Part shown: positions 1 through 9,745 of the stretch, piece after piece
Layout of the letters: each line of letters begins with the position of its first letter
Position numbering within the stretch: position 1 is the first letter of the stretch
Source: Desulfoarculaceae bacterium
GTDB taxonomy: Bacteria > Desulfobacterota > Desulfobulbia > Desulfobulbales > Desulfocapsaceae
Direction of reading: 5' to 3'
Length of the DNA: 64,000 nucleotides
Assembly: GCA_019429465.1 (NCBI GenBank)
Contig: JAHYIV010000007.1
Coordinates: 50,532 to 114,531 of the forward strand
The notes under the pieces: generated by a model
Database searches by the model: none
What the model was told of the DNA's origin: nothing
Seen by the model: only the letters and a program-made list of their open reading frames with translations
Position numbers and translations under genes: made by a program

Positions 1-74
1 CTGATAGTGCATCCTGGGCACAGGGCCTGATTCGGCCTCCTGAATCCCGGATCTGTCCTCTGACCGAGGCAGTG

Positions 75-114
75 ATCGAGAAGGACGTGCCGACTGACAC
101 GCCCCCTTCTCGAT
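75..114 (-). terminator. Hairpin downstream of the NosL-barrel gene
   Basis: An inverted repeat (ATCGAGAAGG and CCTTCTCGAT arms with an inner CGTG/CACG extension) lies just past the stop codon of the leftward gene. No T-tract follows, so it is a candidate 3' stabilising hairpin or weak terminator rather than a classic rho-independent site. Confidence 0.45.
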
Positions 115-129
115 AAAGGACACATTCTC

Positions 130-1676
130 TTAGAACATGACCTGCACCCCGGCGGTGAGATACCAGTCGTTCTTCATCTGCAGCCCGTTCAGGTTCTGAT
201 AGAGAGGGATGCCCCCTTCGATCCCGATACTGACGGGACCCACGGGGATGCTGGCGCCGATATAGCCGTCGATCCGCTGGCCGCCATAGTTGTTCGGGTC
301 GGCATTCGGTGTCGAAGGCGTCATATAGCGCGTCATCGCGGAGTCACTGTAGCGGTCGTCAAGGGTCTTCTGGATGGCATCGTCATGGCCATCGATACTG
401 CCGGTGTCGCTATAGGACAGGCGAATCCAGGTGGCAACCGGTCCCAGGACCCGCTGCAGCCAGGTGTTCAGTTTCAGGCTGTCGCCCAGGCTGTAATCGT
501 TGTCATTGTTGCCGAGACGCATGGTGTACATCGCCTGCCCGCCCCAGTTCCACAGGGAGTCGTCACTGAGAAAGTTCATGGTCACGGCGGGTTTGAGGTC
601 AACGGTGCCGGAACCAAGCTGCATATCATAGGGGGCGCGATAAGTGCTTCCCATGGCCACGTAATCCTTATCAATATCACCGGTGGGCAGACTGACGCCA
701 AGACTCGCATTCAGGAACTCCGTAAACTTATAGATCCCCCGTAGTTCGGTATCTCCGAGGCCCCTGGTTTTCATGGGAGCCATCTCACCGATGCCCGAAT
801 CCGTGGCATCCCGCCGGCCGAAGCCATTCTTCATTCCTACGTAAGGGGACATATCCATCAGCATCTCCATCTTGGTCTCCAGATAGTTCGCCATCCCCAT
901 TACCGTCAACCGGTCGGTGATCCCGTACATAACCATGAGCATCTGCATGTCCATCTCCATGGTGGTGGGTATCATCATGTAGTTGTTGTAGGGCCGTTCC
1001 CCCGCGGGACCCACCGGGATCTTGTTATAATAATCCTGGGGCAGCCCCCGGTTGTTGCCGACGCTGCTCGCCGTGACATTCGTGGTGCCGTTGCGCAGGC
1101 CGTCCATGGCCATGTGCATGTTCTTCAAATTGACCATCCACATGCCGGCGGGATGGGTATGATAGATATCGTCGCCAAAGGCGGGATTAAAGAGCATTTG
1201 ACCGGCAGGACCATGGCAGGCGGCGTTTCCCTGAGCCCCTTCCCCTTTCGCGGCCTGCAAGACCTCGTCGAAGGTGGCCGGTTGCCCGCCCTTGTCCGCC
1301 ATGAACTTTTTGGCATCCTCATCCCTGGCAAAGGCCCACTTGGGTTCTAAGGTCATAATCCCCTTCTCCTGGCCGCCAATGACCCAACTGGCCGTCCTGG
1401 CATCGATAAGTTCCCTGGTTCCGTAATCCGCCACCATGATCGACTGGACCTGCCGGCCTTCGTTCTTTTTCATATCCAGGGCCGCGCAGTGGATGCTGCA
1501 CAACCCGGCCCTGGTCGCATCGTCGTAGGTAATAAGGACGCGACTGCCGGCAAACACGGCACGGTCCATGCCGCATTGACTGCAGGCCGGCGGTCCTTCC
1601 ACCGCATCGGAAGCCCCGGCCATGGTGCAGGCCAGCAGGTCCAGCAGGTCTCTGCCAAGATCATAAATCGTTTCAT
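130..1676 (-). CDS. NosL-domain / outer-membrane beta-barrel fusion, frameshifted in the signal peptide
   Basis: The N-terminal part is a NosL-type domain with the metal-site motif CSQCGM near residue 40 and a second Cys pair (LCSIHC). The remainder reads as an outer-membrane barrel of the Met-rich 'transporter' type, with MEMDMQMLMVMYG and MEMLMDM runs and an aromatic C-terminus (GVQVMF). NosL proteins are periplasmic Cu(I) chaperones, so a copper-related envelope role is inferred. The ORF track starts at a GTG (1695) with no signal peptide. A better start is ATG at 1676, with AAAGGAG eight bases upstream, giving MKRFMILAE, but that frame does not reach NosL; a one-base deletion near 1640-1655 would explain it, joining MKRFMILAE to LLDLLACTMAGASDA. 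The gene is therefore a recent frameshift or a sequencing error. A RegA-like box lies about 100 bp upstream. Confidence 0.75.
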
Positions 1677-1774
1677 CGTTAAAATCTCCTTTCACTGTTT
1701 GAGTTGTCCAATCATCCTGGATAATTGGCCCTGTATGAAATTAAAGATGTACCACTGCGTAGCACGTAGCACAA

Positions 1775-1791
1775 TGCGACAAATTGTCGCA
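1775..1791. promoter_or_regulatory. RegA/PrrA-type palindromic box upstream of the NosL-barrel gene
   Basis: TGCGACAAATTGTCGCA is a perfect palindrome (8-bp arms, one central base). It contains GCGAC-N5-GTCGC, which matches the RegA/PrrA/ActR recognition pattern GCGNC-N5-GNCGC. It sits about 100 bp upstream of the ATG at 1676. A nearly identical site occurs at 35586-35602, and a RegA homologue is encoded at 56278-56826. The assignment to RegA is inference. Confidence 0.6.
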
Positions 1792-1926
1792 GGTTATGGC
1801 GGGGTGTACTTGAACAGCTTGCGCTGCTAACTGCAACGATGAATATTCAGCCTGCGGGCCGTCTCCGAGATCGGTCGTTGTCAATAAAGATGTCGCTTTT
1901 GTTGCACCATTGCAAAGGTAGTTTTT

Positions 1927-2404
1927 CAGAAGCGGGTGTCCAGTGTGCGGCTACCCGCCAGGACAGCACCTTCCTGGTCGCCCAGTCCATGATGGCGATC
2001 AGATACATAAACCCCTTGTGCATGGGAATGTAACTGATGTCGGTTGCCCAGACTTGGTTGGGCTGGTCAATGGTCAGTCCCCGCAACAGGTAGGGATAGA
2101 CCGGGTGTCTGGGCTGCCGCCTGCTGGTGCCGGGCCTGGGCGCCAGGGATTCGACACCTGTGATCCGCATCAGACGACGCATCCGGTCGCGGCCTACAGC
2201 CTGCTCCGGCATTGTCAGCTTGGTTGACAAAGTTCGGGTCCCCATCCAGGGATGCTCCAGGTAGAGCTTGCCGATTCGGTCCATCAGTTCCAGGTCACCA
2301 GCTCTCAGGCCCAAAGCCGGATCACGGTAGAAGCCGGCCCGGGGGAGGCCGAGGAGTTGGCAACGTTTTTCAACGGAAATTTCAGAATCAGCCATGGTGA
2401 TCAC
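1927..2404 (-). pseudogene. IS3 transposase OrfB, N-terminal half
   Basis: This half carries the OrfB N-terminal HTH-like segment (CQLLGLPRAGFYR) and the first catalytic Asp of the DDE core in WATDISYIPMHKGF. It lacks the second Asp and the Glu. After VLSWRV the frame is lost by one base; the shifted frame continues SRTLDTRFC as expected for the family before homology stops near 1927. The ORF track extends to 1847 through unrelated sequence. Confidence 0.75.
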
Positions 2405-2418
2405 CAGCTGTTTCCTGC

Positions 2419-2913
2419 CTGGAGGAAGCCCTGCGCAGGCACGGCAGGCCTGAAATCTTCAACAGCGACCAGGGTTCACAATTCACAAGCGCCGCCTTCA
2501 CAGGCGTGCTGAAACGCGAAGGCATTGCCATCAGCATGGATGGCCGGGGCCGAGCATTTGACAATATCTTCGTTGAGCGACTCTGGCGCAATGTCAAACA
2601 TGAAGACGTGTATCTGAAGGGCTATGCCACGATGATCGAATTGACGGCTGGACTGGCCGAGTATTTCACCTTTTATAACGGCGAACGTCCGCACCAGTCG
2701 TTGGGATATAAGACACCTGACGTCGTATATAAAACCGCCATGGGAGGCGGGGCTGTGATTGTGGACAAGTACCCACGCCCGGTTGATGGAACCCCTGTTC
2801 CGCTACGCTCCACAGGGGTTCCATCAACCACGGAGTCAGTATCAGAAGTACCAGCAGAGGCTAAAACGGGGCAGCGCCGACCATCTGTGCCTGAAGTTGA
2901 ATGTGTAGCTTAA
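2419..2913 (+). pseudogene. IS3 transposase OrfB, C-terminal half
   Basis: Open in frame from LEEALRRHGRPEIFNSDQGS, with the second catalytic Asp in NSDQGSQF, through the Glu in DNIFVERLWRN and the typical FYNGERPHQSLGYKTP C-terminus. It has no start codon of its own before residue 30 and no N-terminal half in the same orientation, so it cannot make active transposase. A hydrophilic tail (GQRRPSVPEVECVA) resembles tails of related IS transposases. Confidence 0.8.
2781..2829. repeat. Perfect 18-bp inverted repeat inside the transposase tail
   Basis: GGTTGATGGAACCCCTGT and its exact complement are separated by a 13-base loop. The hairpin lies in the coding sequence of the transposase C-terminal tail (DGTPVPLRSTGVPST), so the tail may derive from a palindromic insertion or act as a transcription stop near the IS end. 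Confidence 0.6.
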
Positions 2914-2982
2914 ACTCAGTGGATTATTGTCTTGACTCTGGGGTCCACTTTAGGCCGCCTTAAAAGTATCCCCAAAAAAATA

Positions 2983-3039
2983 TTGACATGGCAACTATTT
3001 TTGTATATATGACACTTTCCATTAAACGTTCGTTATAAT
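2983..3039 (+). promoter_or_regulatory. Promoter(s) and candidate operator for the TetR/RND locus
   Basis: TTGACA (2983-2988) and TATATG (3006-3011) are spaced by 17 bases. A second -10-like TATAAT (3034-3039) directly overlaps AACG-TT-CGTT (3025-3034), a short dyad suited to a TetR-family repressor. The position, 30-40 bp before the tetR ATG, suggests autoregulation. The site lies just outside the IS remnant. Confidence 0.5.
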
Positions 3040-3068
3040 TTTAGCATTTTTCAGCCTAAGGCAATGCA

Positions 3069-3668
3069 ATGACAAAGCCCATCACCAAGAAAAAAACGCG
3101 GGATGAGATTCTGGAATTGGCAGTTCCACTTTTTGCTAAAGATGGCTACGACGGAGTTTCCATGCGGGATGTAGCCGCTGCCACAGGGCTCACCCCTGCT
3201 GCGCTTTACTATCATTTTAACGACAAGGAACACCTGTATATATCTGTCGTTATTAATGATTTTACGGGAAAGTCGACCGTGCTGTCAGATATCATCAAGG
3301 GACCTGAGCCACCGTGGGAACGACTGGAGAAATTCATTGAGGGGCTCGTCAATCTGACTGCGAGTGATCAGAATTTCTTGCGTTTGATGCAATGGGTGAA
3401 GTTGGACAGCGACGAGGTTCGCCAGCACAAGTTAGCGGAGTATGTATTCAGTGACCTGTTTGTCTCTGTTCATGATTTGGTCGCCGAACTGAACTCGGGC
3501 CATGACGCCTACATGCTGGCAATATCGATCTTCGGCTTAATCACTTTCCCTTTTGAATCAATGACAATCCATAAATTCATGCCAGGATATCGGCCCGAAC
3601 ATGACCAACCGGCCGTGATTGCGAAACACGTGATTAAGTTATTACGCTCAGGTGGCAAAATACAATAA
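3069..3668 (+). CDS. TetR/AcrR family transcriptional regulator
   Basis: 199 residues, a normal length for the family. The N-terminal TetR HTH is clear: residues about 8-55 include AVPLFAKDGYDGVSMRDVAAATGLTPAALYYHFNDKEHLY. The C-terminal ligand-binding half is family-variable. The gene is followed 110 bp downstream by a co-directional RND efflux operon, the usual arrangement for a local repressor of acrAB/mexAB-type pumps. The likely operator overlaps its own promoter. The effector cannot be told from sequence. Confidence 0.92.
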   Translation: MTKPITKKKTRDEILELAVPLFAKDGYDGVSMRDVAAATGLTPAALYYHFNDKEHLYISVVINDFTGKSTVLSDIIKGPEPPWERLEKFIEGLVNLTASDQNFLRLMQWVKLDSDEVRQHKLAEYVFSDLFVSVHDLVAELNSGHDAYMLAISIFGLITFPFESMTIHKFMPGYRPEHDQPAVIAKHVIKLLRSGGKIQ

Positions 3669-3777
3669 TGCTGTCATGCCACGACTCGCATCATCAAGAT
3701 TGTCACGCGATACAGCCGCCCTCATCAATCTCTTTCTATAACCAGTAATCTTTACTCCAAATCGTCGAGGTATTTGT

Positions 3778-4995
3778 ATGCACCAAACACACAGCAGAAT
3801 TCTTGTTTTCCTCATGGGGGTATTCATTGCCGGGCTGTCGCTCACCAGCTGCAAAACGACGCCGGACGACGGGCCTCCTCCCAGGCCCCCCCGCGAAGTC
3901 GGGTTTGTCGTTATCAAGCCCGAGCGGATTTCCATAACCACGGAATTGTCGGGACGGACTTCCGCCTTCCAGGTCGCCGAAATACGCCCTCAGGTCAGCG
4001 GTCTGATTCAGAAACGACTCTTTGTCGAAGGCTCTCAGGTCAAGGTCGGCCAAGTGCTCTATCAGATTGATGCCGCTCCCCTGGAGGCAACGCTCAAAAA
4101 CGCCCAGGCCGCTCTCCACCGTGCTGAAGCCAGCCTGCCGTCTGTTCAAGCGAAGGCAGAGCGTTTCAAGAACCTGGTCGCAATCAAGGCGGTAAGTCAG
4201 CAGGACTATGACGACATGGCCGCCGCGCTAGCCCAGATCACGGCCGACATACAGTATTGGAGCGCGACAGTCGAGACGGCCCGCATCAATCTGGCATACA
4301 CCAGGATCACCGCGCCAATCTCCGGACGCATCGGCAGATCAAACGTTACCGCCGGCGCTATTGTCACGGCCTATCAGCCGATCCCCCTGGCCACTATCCA
4401 GCAGCTCGATCCCATTTACGTAGATGTGCCCCAATCCACCACCGACCTGCTTCGCCTGCAGAGCCGTTTGCAGAAGGGCAGTCTCAATCAGCACGAAAAG
4501 GATCAGGACAAGGTCAAACTCATCCTGGAAGACGGCGCGCCCTATGCGCTGGAAGGGACCCTGCAATTCAGTGATGTCACCGTCGACCCGACCACCGGCT
4601 CGATCACTCTGCGGGCGCTCTTTCCCAATCCGGATGGGGTATTGCTGCCGGGGATGTTTGTCCAGACGATTATTAAAGAAGGGGTGAGCGCACAGGCGCT
4701 TCTCGTCCCGCAGCAGGGCGTCTCCCGCGATCCGAAGGGGAATCCCTATGCCCTGATCATCGATGCCGACAGCAAGGCTGGTTTTCGGCCACTCACCCTC
4801 GACCGGGCCATTGGTGACAAATGGCTGGTTACGGCCGGCCTTGCACCCGGCGATCAGGTGATCGTCGAAGGACTGCTGATGCTGCGGCCGGGCACACCGG
4901 TAAAAGGTCTTCCTTTTGAGCCGGCGCCTGCCGGGCAGGCGCCGGCGAGCAGCCCCGACGCACCGTCCCAGAAGCGCAGTGAAGGAGGCGTGTGA
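3778..4995 (+). CDS. RND efflux periplasmic adaptor lipoprotein (AcrA/MexA type)
   Basis: 405 residues, normal for the membrane fusion family. A lipoprotein signal ends at GLSLTSC. A lipoyl/barrel-sandwich region (RTSAFQVAEIRPQVSGLIQKRLFVEGSQVKVG) and its returning half (ARINLAYTRITAPISGRIG) flank an alpha-helical hairpin at about residues 100-165, followed by beta-barrel and membrane-proximal domains. It would bridge the inner-membrane pump to the TolC-like channel encoded downstream. Its stop codon overlaps the pump's start (TGATG), so the genes are translationally coupled. Confidence 0.93.
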   Translation: MHQTHSRILVFLMGVFIAGLSLTSCKTTPDDGPPPRPPREVGFVVIKPERISITTELSGRTSAFQVAEIRPQVSGLIQKRLFVEGSQVKVGQVLYQIDAAPLEATLKNAQAALHRAEASLPSVQAKAERFKNLVAIKAVSQQDYDDMAAALAQITADIQYWSATVETARINLAYTRITAPISGRIGRSNVTAGAIVTAYQPIPLATIQQLDPIYVDVPQSTTDLLRLQSRLQKGSLNQHEKDQDKVKLILEDGAPYALEGTLQFSDVTVDPTTGSITLRALFPNPDGVLLPGMFVQTIIKEGVSAQALLVPQQGVSRDPKGNPYALIIDADSKAGFRPLTLDRAIGDKWLVTAGLAPGDQVIVEGLLMLRPGTPVKGLPFEPAPAGQAPASSPDAPSQKRSEGGV

Positions 4996-7900
4996 TGTTA
5001 TCACGATTCTTTCTGGAGCGCCCGGTCTTTGCCTGGGTTATCGCCATTATCATGATGACTGCCGGCGGACTGGCGATCTATAACCTGCCAATCGCCCAGT
5101 ATCCGCCCATCGCCCCGCCGTCCATCGCCATCGATTCTTTCTTCCCCGGGGCCTCGGGCGAGACCGTTGAAAACACCGTGACCCAGATCATTGAGCAGAA
5201 GATGACGGGCTTGGACGATATGCTCTACCTGTCCGGCACCAGTTCATCGTCCGGCGCCTCCCGGGTCGAACTGACCTTTGCCCCGGGGACCGATCCGGAT
5301 GTCGCCTGGTCCAAGGTGCAGAACAAGCTGCAGCTGGCCATGGCCAGCCTGCCCGATGTGGTGCAACGCTCCGGGGTCAAGGTCAGCAAATCGACCCGCA
5401 ACTTTCTGATGATTGTCAGCCTGATCTCCGAAGACGGCAGTATGAACGGCAACGATCTGCGGGACTACGCCCAATCCAATCTGGAGAAGATTCTCTCCCG
5501 GGTGCCGGGGGTCGGCGAGGTGGAGAATTTCGGCTCCCAGTACGCCATGCGGGTCTGGGTCAACCCCGACAAGCTGAACAGTTACAACCTGACCATGGAA
5601 GATGTCATCCTGGCGCTCAGGGCCTATAACGTCGAGATCTCCGCCGGTCAATTAGGTGGGGCACCGGCCATGGAGGGTCAGCGCCTGAACGCCGCCATTA
5701 TCGTTCAGCATCTGCTCCAGACCCCGGAAGAGTTTGCCGCCATTCCTATCCGCATCAATCCGGACGGCTCGACGGTCCGGGTCAAAGACATCGGTCGCAC
5801 GGAACTGGGCACAGAGCGCTCCGATATTGTGGCCAACTACAACGGCAAACCCGCCGCCGGCCTGGCCATCAGGCAGGCCGCCGGCGCCAATGCACTGGAG
5901 ACCGCCGATGCCGTCAAGCAGAAACTGGTGGAGATGAGCCAGTATTTCCCGCCCGGCATGAAGGTGATTTACCCCTACGACACCACCCCCTTCACCAAGG
6001 TGGCGATCGACGAGGTGGTCAGGACCCTGTTCGAGGCTGTCTTACTGGTCTTTTTGATCATGTATCTGTTCATGGGAAATCTCCGGGCTACCCTGATTCC
6101 AACCATCGCGGTGCCGATAGTGCTGCTCGGGACCCTGGGGATTCTGGCACTGTTCGGCTTCACCATCAATATGCTGACCATGTTTGCCATGGTGCTGGCC
6201 ATCGGCCTGCTGGTAGATGATGCCATTGTGGTGGTTGAAAACGTCGAGCGGATCATGACTGAAGAGGGTCTCTCACCCAAGGAGGCAACCGCCAAGTCAA
6301 TGGACCAGATCACCAGTGCCCTGATCGGCATCGGCCTGGTCCTGTCGGCGGTCTTCGGCCCCATGGCCTTCTTCCCCGGCTCCACCGGGGTCATTTATCG
6401 CCAGTTTTCCGTGACCGTTATCTCGTCCATGCTCCTGTCAGTGGTCGTGGCCCTGGTTCTGACCCCGGTGCTCTGCGCCACAATGCTCAAACCGATCCCC
6501 AAGGGCCACGAACCCTCGGATAACGCGATCTGGTTTTTGCGGCCCTTCTTCCGCTGGTTCGACCGGACATTCTTCCGCGCCCGCGCCCATTATGTTACGT
6601 GGGTCGGTCGGGTGCTGGCCAAAAAACTGCGCTACCTGTTCCTTTTCGTACTCATTGTGGTCGCCATGGCCTATCTGTTCCAGCGCATGCCTACATCCTA
6701 TATTCCGGATGAAGACCAGGGAATCCTGATGGTCATGGCCATGCTTCCGTCCGGTTCCACCCTGGAGCAGACCGAGACGGTCATTAACAAGGTCAAAGAT
6801 CATTTTCTGGAGCAGGAGAAAGAGGGGGTCGATTCCATCATGACTATCGCCGGTATGAGTTTCAGTGGCGATGGACAGAACATGGCGATGGGCTTTGTCA
6901 AACTCAAGGACTGGAATCTGCGCCAGCGTCCGGATCTCACGGTCGGGGCCATCGCCGGCCGGGCCATGGGATCCTTTTCTCAGATTAAAGAGGCTATGGT
7001 CTTCGCCTTCCCGCCACCGCCAGTCATTGAACTGGGGATGGCCACCGGCTTTGATCTGCAGCTCCAGGACCGCAGCGGTTTAGGCCACAAGCAATTGATG
7101 GAGGTCCGTAACCAGCTCCTCGGCATGGCAGCCCAGGATCCCCGCCTGGTCAGGGTTCGCCCCAATAGCATGGAAGATGTGGCCGAATACCACATCGATG
7201 TGGACTGGGACAAGGCCGGCGCCCTGGGGATTTCCATCAATTCCATTCACAACACCATTGCGGCGTCCTTTGGCAGCGCCTATGTCAACGACTTTATCCA
7301 GGGCGGTCGGGTCAAAAAAGTCTATGCCCAGGCCGACGCCCCTTATCGCATGCTGCCCCAGGATCTGGAAAAACTCTATCTGCGGAACAACGTCGGCAAG
7401 ATGGTCCCCTTGTCTTCTTTCGCCTCGGGCCGTTGGGCCACGGGTTCGCCCAAGCTGGAGCGTTTCAACGGCTTCCCGTCGATCAATATCTGGGGCGAGC
7501 CTGCTCCGGGACGCAGTTCCGGCGAGGCAATGGCTGCCATGGAAGAGATTATCGCCAAGCTGCCGCAGGGGATTGGCCATGCCTGGACCGGACTCTCCTA
7601 TCAAGAGCGGATGGCCGGCTCCCAGGCGCCCTTGCTCTATGCCTTTTCGATCTTTGCCATCTTCCTCTGCCTGGCAGCCCTGTATGAGAGCTGGCCCATC
7701 CCCATCTCCATTCTGCTGACCATGCCGTTGGGAGTCATCGGCGGGGTAATCGCCTCCAGCATGCGGGGAATGCCCAATGACGTCTATTTCCAGATCGGCC
7801 TGTTGACCACCTTGGGCTTGACCACCAAAAATGCCATCCTCATCGTCCAGTTCGCCAGGGCCAGGATTGACGAGGGCGAGGGTTTGATAGAGGCAACCCT

Positions 7901-8180
7901 GGAAGCGGCCAAGCTCAGGCTGCGGCCGATTATCATGACTTCCATGGCCTTCGGCTTCGGCATCCTGCCGCTGGCTCTGGCCAGCGGGGCGGGATCAGGG
8001 GCGCAACGGGCCATTGGTACCGGCGTGCTGGGCGGGATGATCACCTCAACCTTTCTGGTCATTTTATTCGCGCCGCTCTTTTACGTGCTGATCTATAAGG
8101 TGCTGGGAAGATACAGAAAGAAAGTAACCATCGCACATCATATTGAAGAAACGACCCCAGGGGGGCACGCGCATGAATAG
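4995..8180 (+). CDS. RND multidrug efflux permease (AcrB/MexB, HAE-1 type)
   Basis: About 1061 residues, the full length for AcrB homologues. It begins MLSRFFLERPVFAWVIAIIMM, which aligns with the AcrB start; the ATG at 4995 is preferred over the GTG at 4992 and is preceded by GAAGGAGG. The TM4 proton-relay aspartates appear in GLLVDDAIVVVENVER. Two pseudo-repeats, each with a large periplasmic loop, are evident. The pump is proton driven and exports hydrophobic compounds. It sits between the adaptor and the outer-membrane factor as a complete tripartite system. Confidence 0.95.
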   Translation: MLSRFFLERPVFAWVIAIIMMTAGGLAIYNLPIAQYPPIAPPSIAIDSFFPGASGETVENTVTQIIEQKMTGLDDMLYLSGTSSSSGASRVELTFAPGTDPDVAWSKVQNKLQLAMASLPDVVQRSGVKVSKSTRNFLMIVSLISEDGSMNGNDLRDYAQSNLEKILSRVPGVGEVENFGSQYAMRVWVNPDKLNSYNLTMEDVILALRAYNVEISAGQLGGAPAMEGQRLNAAIIVQHLLQTPEEFAAIPIRINPDGSTVRVKDIGRTELGTERSDIVANYNGKPAAGLAIRQAAGANALETADAVKQKLVEMSQYFPPGMKVIYPYDTTPFTKVAIDEVVRTLFEAVLLVFLIMYLFMGNLRATLIPTIAVPIVLLGTLGILALFGFTINMLTMFAMVLAIGLLVDDAIVVVENVERIMTEEGLSPKEATAKSMDQITSALIGIGLVLSAVFGPMAFFPGSTGVIYRQFSVTVISSMLLSVVVALVLTPVLCATMLKPIPKGHEPSDNAIWFLRPFFRWFDRTFFRARAHYVTWVGRVLAKKLRYLFLFVLIVVAMAYLFQRMPTSYIPDEDQGILMVMAMLPSGSTLEQTETVINKVKDHFLEQEKEGVDSIMTIAGMSFSGDGQNMAMGFVKLKDWNLRQRPDLTVGAIAGRAMGSFSQIKEAMVFAFPPPPVIELGMATGFDLQLQDRSGLGHKQLMEVRNQLLGMAAQDPRLVRVRPNSMEDVAEYHIDVDWDKAGALGISINSIHNTIAASFGSAYVNDFIQGGRVKKVYAQADAPYRMLPQDLEKLYLRNNVGKMVPLSSFASGRWATGSPKLERFNGFPSINIWGEPAPGRSSGEAMAAMEEIIAKLPQGIGHAWTGLSYQERMAGSQAPLLYAFSIFAIFLCLAALYESWPIPISILLTMPLGVIGGVIASSMRGMPNDVYFQIGLLTTLGLTTKNAILIVQFARARIDEGEGLIEATLEAAKLRLRPIIMTSMAFGFGILPLALASGAGSGAQRAIGTGVLGGMITSTFLVILFAPLFYVLIYKVLGRYRKKVTIAHHIEETTPGGHAHE

Positions 8181-9639
8181 ACGACTCTTGTTGCTTTTGG
8201 CCGGTGTCGGCCTCATTGTCGGTGGCTGTTCTCTGGCCCCCAGATACGAACAACCTCAGGCGCCGATTCCAGACCAGTGGCCGCAGGGCGAGGCCTACCA
8301 GACCATCCGAAACACATCCTCTGCGCCGAACATCCCGGAGCTCTCCCGGCAGGATTTTTTTGCCGATGCCAAGCTCATACAGGTCATCGAACTTGCCCTG
8401 GCCAACAACCTGGATCTGCGGCTGGCAGCCCTGAACGTGGAACGAGCGCGCGCCATGTATGGCATTCAACGGGCAGAATTATTGCCCTCGGTGAACGCTG
8501 CCGGCGGGGGCGGCAAGCAGCGCCTTTCCGCCGACCTGATCAACCCCGGGGATGCAAGGACACGCGAACAGTACAGCCTTGATCTGGGTGTTGCTGCCTG
8601 GGAAATCGATTTCTTCGGCCGTATTCGCAACTTGAGTGACCAGGTACTGGAAGAATACCTGGCCACGGATGAGGCCAGGCGTGGCGCCCAGATCATGCTG
8701 GTGGCCGAGGTTGCCAAGGTCTACCTCACCCTGGCTGCGGACCGGGAACACCTGAAATTAGGTCGATCCACCCTTGAAAGCCAACAAGCCGCCTACGGCT
8801 TGATACAAAAACGGTATGATGTCGGGGTTGCAACCGAGCTTGATCTGCGTCGGGCCCAAGTCCCGATGGATACGGCCACAGGAGATATCGCCCGCTATAC
8901 GCAACTGGTGGCGCAGGATCAAAATGCCCTGCATCTTCTTGCTGGTTCTCCGGTGCCGGAGGAACTGCTGCCGGCTGATCTTAAGAGCATCACCCTGCCC
9001 CGGGAGATTTCTCCGGGGCTGTCCTCCGAGGTGCTTTTGCTGCGACCTGACATTGTGGCGGCGGAACATCGCCTCAAGGGGGCCTATGCCTTTATCGGCG
9101 CGGCCAGGGCCGCCTTCTTTCCCCGCATTTCGCTGACCAGCTCGATTGGCACCGCCAGCAATGAGCTTTCAGGTCTCTTCGGCTCGGGGACAGACACCTG
9201 GGGCTTCACGCCGCGGATCATTATGCCCATTTTTGACGCCCGCGTCTGGGCCGCACTGCGGGTCAGCAAGGCCGACCGGGAAATCATCCTGACCCAGTAT
9301 GAGAAGGCAATTCAGACAGCCTTCAGAGAGGTTGCCGATGCCCTTGCCGTGCAGGGTACAATAGAGCAGCAGGTCGCGGCGCAACAATCGCTGGTCTATG
9401 CCGTTGCAGAAACATATCGGCTCGCCGATATACGCTACACGGAAGGAATTGACAGTTACCTCAGCGTCCTTGATGCGCAACGCTCCCATTTTGCGGCGCA
9501 GCAGGCGCTTGTGGCGCTCCGGTTGGCCAAATCCGCCAATCGGGTGCGATTATATGCAGTATTGGGCGGAGGCGGGGAGCAGTCTGGCGCGTCCCTGGAC
9601 AGTAGTGGCGATGAAACCAGAAAGAGGAATGGTGAATAA
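8173..9639 (+). CDS. RND outer-membrane factor lipoprotein (OprM/NodT family)
   Basis: The start is placed at ATG 8173, overlapping the end of the permease gene by eight bases, rather than the TTG at 8143; it gives a clean lipoprotein signal MNRRLLLLLAGVGLIVGGC followed by SLAPRYEQP, typical of OprM relatives. The two TolC-type repeats are visible (NLDLRLAALNVERARAMYGIQRAELLPSV and LLRPDIVAAEHRLKGAYAFIGAARAAFFP). The protein would form the trimeric outer-membrane/periplasmic channel of the pump. It is the last gene of the operon. Confidence 0.93.
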   Translation: MNRRLLLLLAGVGLIVGGCSLAPRYEQPQAPIPDQWPQGEAYQTIRNTSSAPNIPELSRQDFFADAKLIQVIELALANNLDLRLAALNVERARAMYGIQRAELLPSVNAAGGGGKQRLSADLINPGDARTREQYSLDLGVAAWEIDFFGRIRNLSDQVLEEYLATDEARRGAQIMLVAEVAKVYLTLAADREHLKLGRSTLESQQAAYGLIQKRYDVGVATELDLRRAQVPMDTATGDIARYTQLVAQDQNALHLLAGSPVPEELLPADLKSITLPREISPGLSSEVLLLRPDIVAAEHRLKGAYAFIGAARAAFFPRISLTSSIGTASNELSGLFGSGTDTWGFTPRIIMPIFDARVWAALRVSKADREIILTQYEKAIQTAFREVADALAVQGTIEQQVAAQQSLVYAVAETYRLADIRYTEGIDSYLSVLDAQRSHFAAQQALVALRLAKSANRVRLYAVLGGGGEQSGASLDSSGDETRKRNGE

Positions 9640-9745
9640 AATTGGAGGTGTTTTTTAGTGCAACGATGCGCTATAATGCATCGTCATGAGGTGCTGCGCC
9701 TCGAATTTGAATCTGTCTCCCGTAATAAATACTCAGGAGAAAACC

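Larger units (their letters stand above)
1840..2960. mobile_element. Rearranged IS3-family insertion sequence remnant
   Basis: The two halves of one IS3-type OrfB transposase lie back to back: the N-terminal half on the minus strand (about 1927-2404) and the C-terminal half on the plus strand (about 2419-2913). No orfA is recognisable. The right boundary is probably near 2956, where a TTGACTCTGGGGTCCACTTTA-like tail resembles ends I associate with this family. The left boundary is unclear. The layout suggests an internal inversion of an ancestral copy, although two separate fragments are possible. Confidence 0.7.

Noticed and set aside
1677-1695. GTG at 1695 as the start of the NosL-barrel gene
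   Set aside because: It would give a peptide with no signal sequence and no RBS, and the AAAGGAG lies downstream of it.
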